A DNA stretch of 34,204 nt from DAOUGC01 sp034429695 (GTDB lineage Bacteria > Chloroflexota > Anaerolineae > Anaerolineales > Anaerolineaceae): assembly GCA_034429695.1 (NCBI GenBank), contig DAOUGC010000112.1, positions 1 to 34,204 on the forward strand. Direction: 5' to 3'. Of the stretch, positions 31,193 to 34,204 are shown piece after piece (position 1 is the first letter of the stretch; the number at the start of each line of letters is the position of its first letter). The notes beneath the pieces were generated by a model that did not search any database, was not told where the DNA came from, and saw nothing but the letters and a program-made list of their open reading frames with translations. The position numbers were made by a program, and so were the translations under genes.

Positions 31193-31219
31193 AAGAGGTA
31201 GGGTTTTCCCTACCTCTTT
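31193..31219 (+). terminator. Hairpin terminator after the MFS gene
   Basis: AAGAGGTAGGG (31193-31203) pairs perfectly with 31208-31218 around a TTTT loop. The T-run after it is short (TTT), so termination may be inefficient. Confidence 0.6.
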
Positions 31220-31432
31220 GTACAGGGAAGTACCCAGTAGACTTGCCGTATCCAAACCATTATAGTTGGCATAGTTCTGTCAGACAGGGCTGGAGTAAAA
31301 CTGACAGGGGCGTAGGGGCACGCAGAATTCTTCGGAAGACTGCGTGCCCATCGCGCCGGAAAATTATTTTTCAGGCAGCAGAGAACACGAGGAGCATGGG
31401 GAAATAGCTCGTGTTCTCGTCGTTTAAATTCC
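31220..31432. other. Non-coding region with two further strong hairpins
   Basis: No credible gene. A 10-bp stem at 31316-31325/31340-31349 (GGGCACGCAG) encloses a TTC-TTCG-GAA tetraloop hairpin. An 11-bp stem at 31381-31391/31408-31418 (GAGAACACGAG) follows 31 nt later. Together with the hairpin at 31193 this makes three perfect stems in about 225 nt ahead of the tRNA promoter. It could be a small RNA or nested terminators. Confidence 0.5.
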
Positions 31433-31461
31433 TTGTCAAATGGCAATAACCCTGCTATAAT
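31433..31461 (+). promoter_or_regulatory. Promoter of tRNA-Pro
   Basis: TTGTCA (31433-31438) and TATAAT (31456-31461) are 17 nt apart, 13 nt before the tRNA. Both boxes and the spacing are near ideal. Confidence 0.75.
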
Positions 31462-31474
31462 ACCGCTCGTTGTT

Positions 31475-31556
<82 letters not shown>

Positions 31557-31571
31557 GTATAGTGGTAACAG

Positions 31572-31613
31572 GGTAAAAACCTCAGTCTACTCGGACTGAG
31601 GTTTTTACCTTTT
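31572..31613. terminator. Bidirectional terminator between tRNA-Pro and the isomerase gene
   Basis: A perfect 16-bp stem (31572-31587 with 31594-31609) with a 6-nt loop is flanked by a T-run on the plus strand. The internal A-run and T-run make it also suitable for the convergent gene ending at 31668. Confidence 0.85.
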
Positions 31614-31667
31614 CTATACTGGCTGTTACCCATTTCCAATCTGTGCCGTCACGTGCCATTCAAACAA

Positions 31668-32498
31668 TTAAAACAGTATCAAAATATTCTGCAGCGCGTG
31701 ATTGGCAAAATCCAGATCACCAGATAGGTTTGCCCGCGTACATGCTTGTTCGTAGGAAAAGCGACCGGACACAAATATGCTGAAATCAAGCGCATCCATT
31801 TCAATTACAGCGGTTGGTTTGCCAGAACCAACCTGCCACGTGTCACCCGCAAACCCGGATAAGGCAAATACCAGGGATTTTCCGTCCAACTCTTTATGCA
31901 ACGTCCGCGTGAGTTTTCGCGCGACATCGCGCATGATCAACGCCACTATGCGGCGATCTTGCCCGGAGGATGTCTCAAAGGTGCGTTCTGTCGCCCGGCA
32001 AATATCCAGTCGATGCATCCAGGTGTCACGGCTATGGATTACCCACATCAGGTAGCGCAACGATAATGTTCCTGCTATGGTATGCGGAATGGCCAACCCT
32101 TTAACCAGGCGAAACCCATACGCCCAGTTTCGGGCAGCCTCTGGACCTGTTTGTGCTAATTCAGCGATCAGTTCTTCCGGGGAACAGTTCGCGCGTTCCC
32201 GCAGTTGCAGTTCATTAACGGCATCTTCTGGGAGCTGCCCAGGCTTTGGAAGCCGGCCATACTGGCGGATCATCTCTCGATAACTCTTCCCACTGGCATA
32301 TCCACCCGCCTGGTGGGCGACAATGTCGCGGACGGTCCACAACGTGCAGGCGGTGGGTTTGTTCCAGTCAACCGGATCAAGGGTTTTTACCAGATCGATA
32401 AACTTGTTCAATTGGGTTTTAAGTAAAAAATACGCTTCATCCGCGGTAACATATGGAATGCTCTCCGAGGCAAAACCCGAAGAAGAAGTTGATATCAT
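31668..32498 (-). CDS. Maleylpyruvate isomerase/DinB-like (mycothiol-type) family protein
   Basis: The 276-residue protein is similar in layout to the mycothiol-dependent maleylpyruvate isomerase family. An N-terminal four-helix DinB-like domain has CTLWTVRDIVAHQAG (H62) and HSRDTWMHRLDICRAT (D158, H162), which supply metal ligands in this family. A C-terminal alpha/beta domain (about 195-270, SLVFALSGFAGDTWQVGSGKPTAVIEMDALDFSIFVSGRF) resembles the SCP2-like part found with it. The actual thiol and substrate are unknown. GGAG precedes the ATG. It is 43 nt downstream of the TetR gene on the same strand and probably in its operon, inside the tRNA-flanked segment. Confidence 0.75.
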   Translation of the reverse strand: MISTSSSGFASESIPYVTADEAYFLLKTQLNKFIDLVKTLDPVDWNKPTACTLWTVRDIVAHQAGGYASGKSYREMIRQYGRLPKPGQLPEDAVNELQLRERANCSPEELIAELAQTGPEAARNWAYGFRLVKGLAIPHTIAGTLSLRYLMWVIHSRDTWMHRLDICRATERTFETSSGQDRRIVALIMRDVARKLTRTLHKELDGKSLVFALSGFAGDTWQVGSGKPTAVIEMDALDFSIFVSGRFSYEQACTRANLSGDLDFANHALQNILILF

Positions 32499-32541
32499 TT
32501 TTTGCTCCTTTCAAGTCAAACGATAATTTCCCCCGATACAC

Positions 32542-33171
32542 CTATTCCTCCCAAGCGTTTTCAAACAACCCCAGTGCAACAGGGATGAGCGATCCGAAGC
32601 GCCCCTGCCCCGCAGGAAGTTCTGGCTCGTTTGACATATGCATAGCGGTGAGGCCATGCATCACGGCAATGACTAAATCCACCATTTGCCGGGCAGACAA
32701 ATTCGTTTGGATCGTCTCCTTCCATACCTGCGCCCGCTGGTACGACTGGTTAAGCAGACTGAGGCTAACCTGCATACTCGCCTCAGAAGGCAAAAAACCA
32801 GGGACCGGTCGTTCGAAGCAGAGCTGGTAGAGGTCGGGGTTCTGTTGGGCGAAGGCCATATAACTTTCAAAACTCTGCTTGATATATTCCTGCCAGGTAT
32901 GGATGCTCTGGTTAGCCTGCTCTAAGTACTCCCCATATTTGGTAAAGCCCAGTCGGAAGAGCGCATCATACACGTCCATCTTGCTGCTAAAGTAGTAGTA
33001 GAGGGAAGGCGCTCGCATATTCATGCGCCGGGCCAGTTCCTGCATTGAAAGAGCGGCAACACCCTGCTCACGCATTATTGCGCGGGCCGTCTCCAGAATA
33101 TTCTGGATCATGGCCTCCCGCTTCTTTTGAAGATAAGGAGAGCGGATGGAAGAAGAGACTTTGTTCATCAT
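32542..33171 (-). CDS. TetR/AcrR-family transcription repressor
   Basis: The 209-residue protein has an N-terminal TetR DNA-binding domain (about 20-68: MIQNILETARAIMREQGVAALSMQELARRMNM, then RAPSLYYYFSSKMDVYDAL), with the helix-turn-helix RRMNMRAPSLYYYF typical of the family. The remainder is helical and would form the ligand-binding and dimer domain. It is upstream of the isomerase-type gene and probably represses its own operon through the palindromes at 33181-33218. The ligand is unknown. In-frame ATGs at the start (33171 and 33168) leave the exact start open by one residue. Confidence 0.9.
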   Translation of the reverse strand: MMNKVSSSIRSPYLQKKREAMIQNILETARAIMREQGVAALSMQELARRMNMRAPSLYYYFSSKMDVYDALFRLGFTKYGEYLEQANQSIHTWQEYIKQSFESYMAFAQQNPDLYQLCFERPVPGFLPSEASMQVSLSLLNQSYQRAQVWKETIQTNLSARQMVDLVIAVMHGLTAMHMSNEPELPAGQGRFGSLIPVALGLFENAWEE

Positions 33172-33180
33172 TGTATATGC

Positions 33181-33218
33181 CTAATCTTATTAGAAAATCA
33201 ATAATTATTAGATAATTA
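33181..33218. promoter_or_regulatory. Candidate TetR operators (two dyads)
   Basis: CTAAT-CTT-ATTAG (33181-33193) and TAATTAT-TAG-ATAATTA (33202-33218) are inverted repeats located between the TetR promoter and its start codon. They are positioned for autorepression. Confidence 0.55.
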
Positions 33219-33220
33219 GC

Positions 33221-33248
33221 ATTATAATTATCTTATTTATTTTGTCAA
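33221..33248 (-). promoter_or_regulatory. Promoter of the TetR-isomerase operon
   Basis: A perfect TTGACA (33248-33243) and a perfect TATAAT (33226-33221) are separated by 16 nt on the minus strand, with the dyads just downstream. Confidence 0.7.
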
Positions 33249-33411
33249 TACCTGTTTATATAATGCTTCTATCGATCGTCCCTTCGCTTGAAAATCCGAC
33301 AAACATCCCAAAAATGCCAGAATTTTGGCGGTCACGTAAACCTTAACCAACAACAAAATCCACAGGGCTTCTCTCCAGAACCATATGCTTTTAAGAATAA
33401 TCACCTCAGTC
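33249..33411. other. Non-coding region between TetR promoter and right repeat
   Basis: I see no gene I can support. A minus-strand frame through 33237-33500 contains the false GARGFEPPTS peptide that any reverse-read tRNA 3' end of this type produces, so it is not taken as coding. Confidence 0.5.
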
Positions 33412-33452
<41 letters not shown>

Positions 33453-33493
33453 ACACCAGATTTGACAGAGGTCACCAATCGATCCCCCATCCA

Positions 33494-33522
33494 TTGACAC
33501 CGGGTTTCCATCCAGCTATGCT
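33494..33522 (+). promoter_or_regulatory. Candidate promoter of the terminal secreted-protein gene
   Basis: A perfect TTGACA (33494-33499) and TATGCT (33517-33522) are 17 nt apart, about 95 nt before the ATG at 33618. Confidence 0.45.
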
Positions 33523-33617
33523 ATACATAACATTCACGAAATTGTCCTGTGGATATATGCGTAATCCTCCATTTCTGCCACAAAACATGTATGGTACAGG
33601 CGAAAGGTTAGGGGAAC

Positions 33618-34204
33618 ATGACAAAACGGAGGCGCGCTTTTTTCGTAATTTTTGTCCTGGTGCTCGCATCCTTGAGCTGTAGGACAGTTGGACAACCGGC
33701 ACAGGCAACGCCGGAGAACCCATCAATCAATACATCGCGAACACGTCCTGCACCCGCACCAACATCGAACGATATGGCGGACGATGAGATCCTGTTCATC
33801 GATTACGTATACACCGAAAACCTGATCACATCCCTCTACCACTTATATGGCTCTGTGCTGGATAATTTTGTCGACATCACCATTACCAACGACGGAAGAG
33901 AAGATGTGAGCCTGGTTGTGGAAACAGAAGTGGAAGGCTACACAACCCGCGCCAGAGATACCGTGGAGGTTCCGGCAGGCGAAAGCCTGACCATCCACCA
34001 GAACCCCATGTTGATCCCGGAGGCAGTCGATCAACTCAACGCGCAGAAACCGGGCAATTTCCATATCCTTGTTACGGCGCTTGTGGAAGGCGAAGACGAA
34101 ATTTTGTTGGATGAAACCCAATCGATCCTGGTATACTCGCGGCGCGATTTTGTCTGGGTGCCGGGTTTCGAGTGGTGGGAAGAGTATGAGCTGTGGGCAG
34201 CCTG
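33618..34204 (+). CDS. Secreted, probably lipid-anchored protein of unknown function, N-terminal part
   Basis: The open frame runs from the ATG at 33618 off the window end (195 codons). The RBS AGGGG precedes the ATG. Residues 1-21 form a basic-hydrophobic signal (KRRRAFFVIFVLVLASLSC); Cys21 could be lipidated, though the lipobox ASLSC is not ideal. A Pro/Thr/Ser-rich linker follows (about 22-55), then a beta-rich domain (about 58-175) that looks like an Ig-like or CARDB-like fold (NFVDITITNDGREDVSLVVETEVE) and an aromatic patch FVWVPGFEWWEEYELWAA at the cut-off. The rest of the protein is outside the window. I assign no function. Confidence 0.75.
   Translation, partial: MTKRRRAFFVIFVLVLASLSCRTVGQPAQATPENPSINTSRTRPAPAPTSNDMADDEILFIDYVYTENLITSLYHLYGSVLDNFVDITITNDGREDVSLVVETEVEGYTTRARDTVEVPAGESLTIHQNPMLIPEAVDQLNAQKPGNFHILVTALVEGEDEILLDETQSILVYSRRDFVWVPGFEWWEEYELWAA

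Overview
The window looks like a chromosomal segment (roughly 50-55% GC by eye) of a member of the Chloroflexota, most likely class Anaerolineae. This is an inference from gene content and protein style: sortases beside a surface protein with an IPVTG sorting signal, paired BON-domain proteins, a UMF1-type transporter and a YebC-RuvC-SpoU-RuvA cluster. I ran no database search. Most genes are housekeeping or envelope genes; two or three neighbourhoods look accessory.

Layout. 1-504: the 3' end of an MFS transporter and a bidirectional terminator. 521-4096 (minus): an unknown membrane protein, then yebC-ruvC-spoU-ruvA without ruvB. 4350-9215: a surface-anchoring locus with a sortase-like H/C/R protein (+), a canonical sortase and an OmpR-type response regulator (minus, one operon), and a 733-residue secreted protein with seven C-x10-C repeats and a C-terminal IPVTG signal. 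The regulator and the surface protein each have the same structured leader RNA. 9732-11524: a fumarylacetoacetate-hydrolase family enzyme, tRNA-Val(UAC) and a GH25-type lysozyme. 11615-16959: an Att/Lol-like export locus (CrtC-like lipoprotein, FtsX permease, ATPase) and a CorA transporter. 17101-17528: tmRNA with terminator. 17544-20063: a short pyruvate-kinase homologue and two BON proteins. 20268-24034: a rhodanese (+), an RlmI-like methyltransferase and ligA (minus).

24266-31156 (+) is the most unusual part. A small zinc-ribbon membrane protein is followed by a membrane protein whose C-terminus is a Cys-Ala repeat tail with 7 Cys in the last 19 residues. Then come a PqqD-like/radical SAM/SPASM protein, a tandem paralogue that has lost all three cluster cysteines, a SAM methyltransferase and an MFS transporter. 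The arrangement fits a peptide- or protein-modification system with an active and an inactive radical SAM protein acting on the Cys-Ala tail. That function is inferred.

31475-33452: tRNA-Pro(GGG) and a 41-bp perfect repeat of its 3' end about 1.9 kb away, flanking a TetR regulator and a mycothiol-dependent-isomerase-type enzyme with no integrase. This looks like a tRNA-targeted insertion. 33618-end: the start of an unknown secreted, probably lipid-anchored protein. Several promoters have good -10/-35 boxes. Those of ligA and the pyruvate-kinase homologue put the predicted transcript start at the start codon, suggesting leaderless mRNAs.
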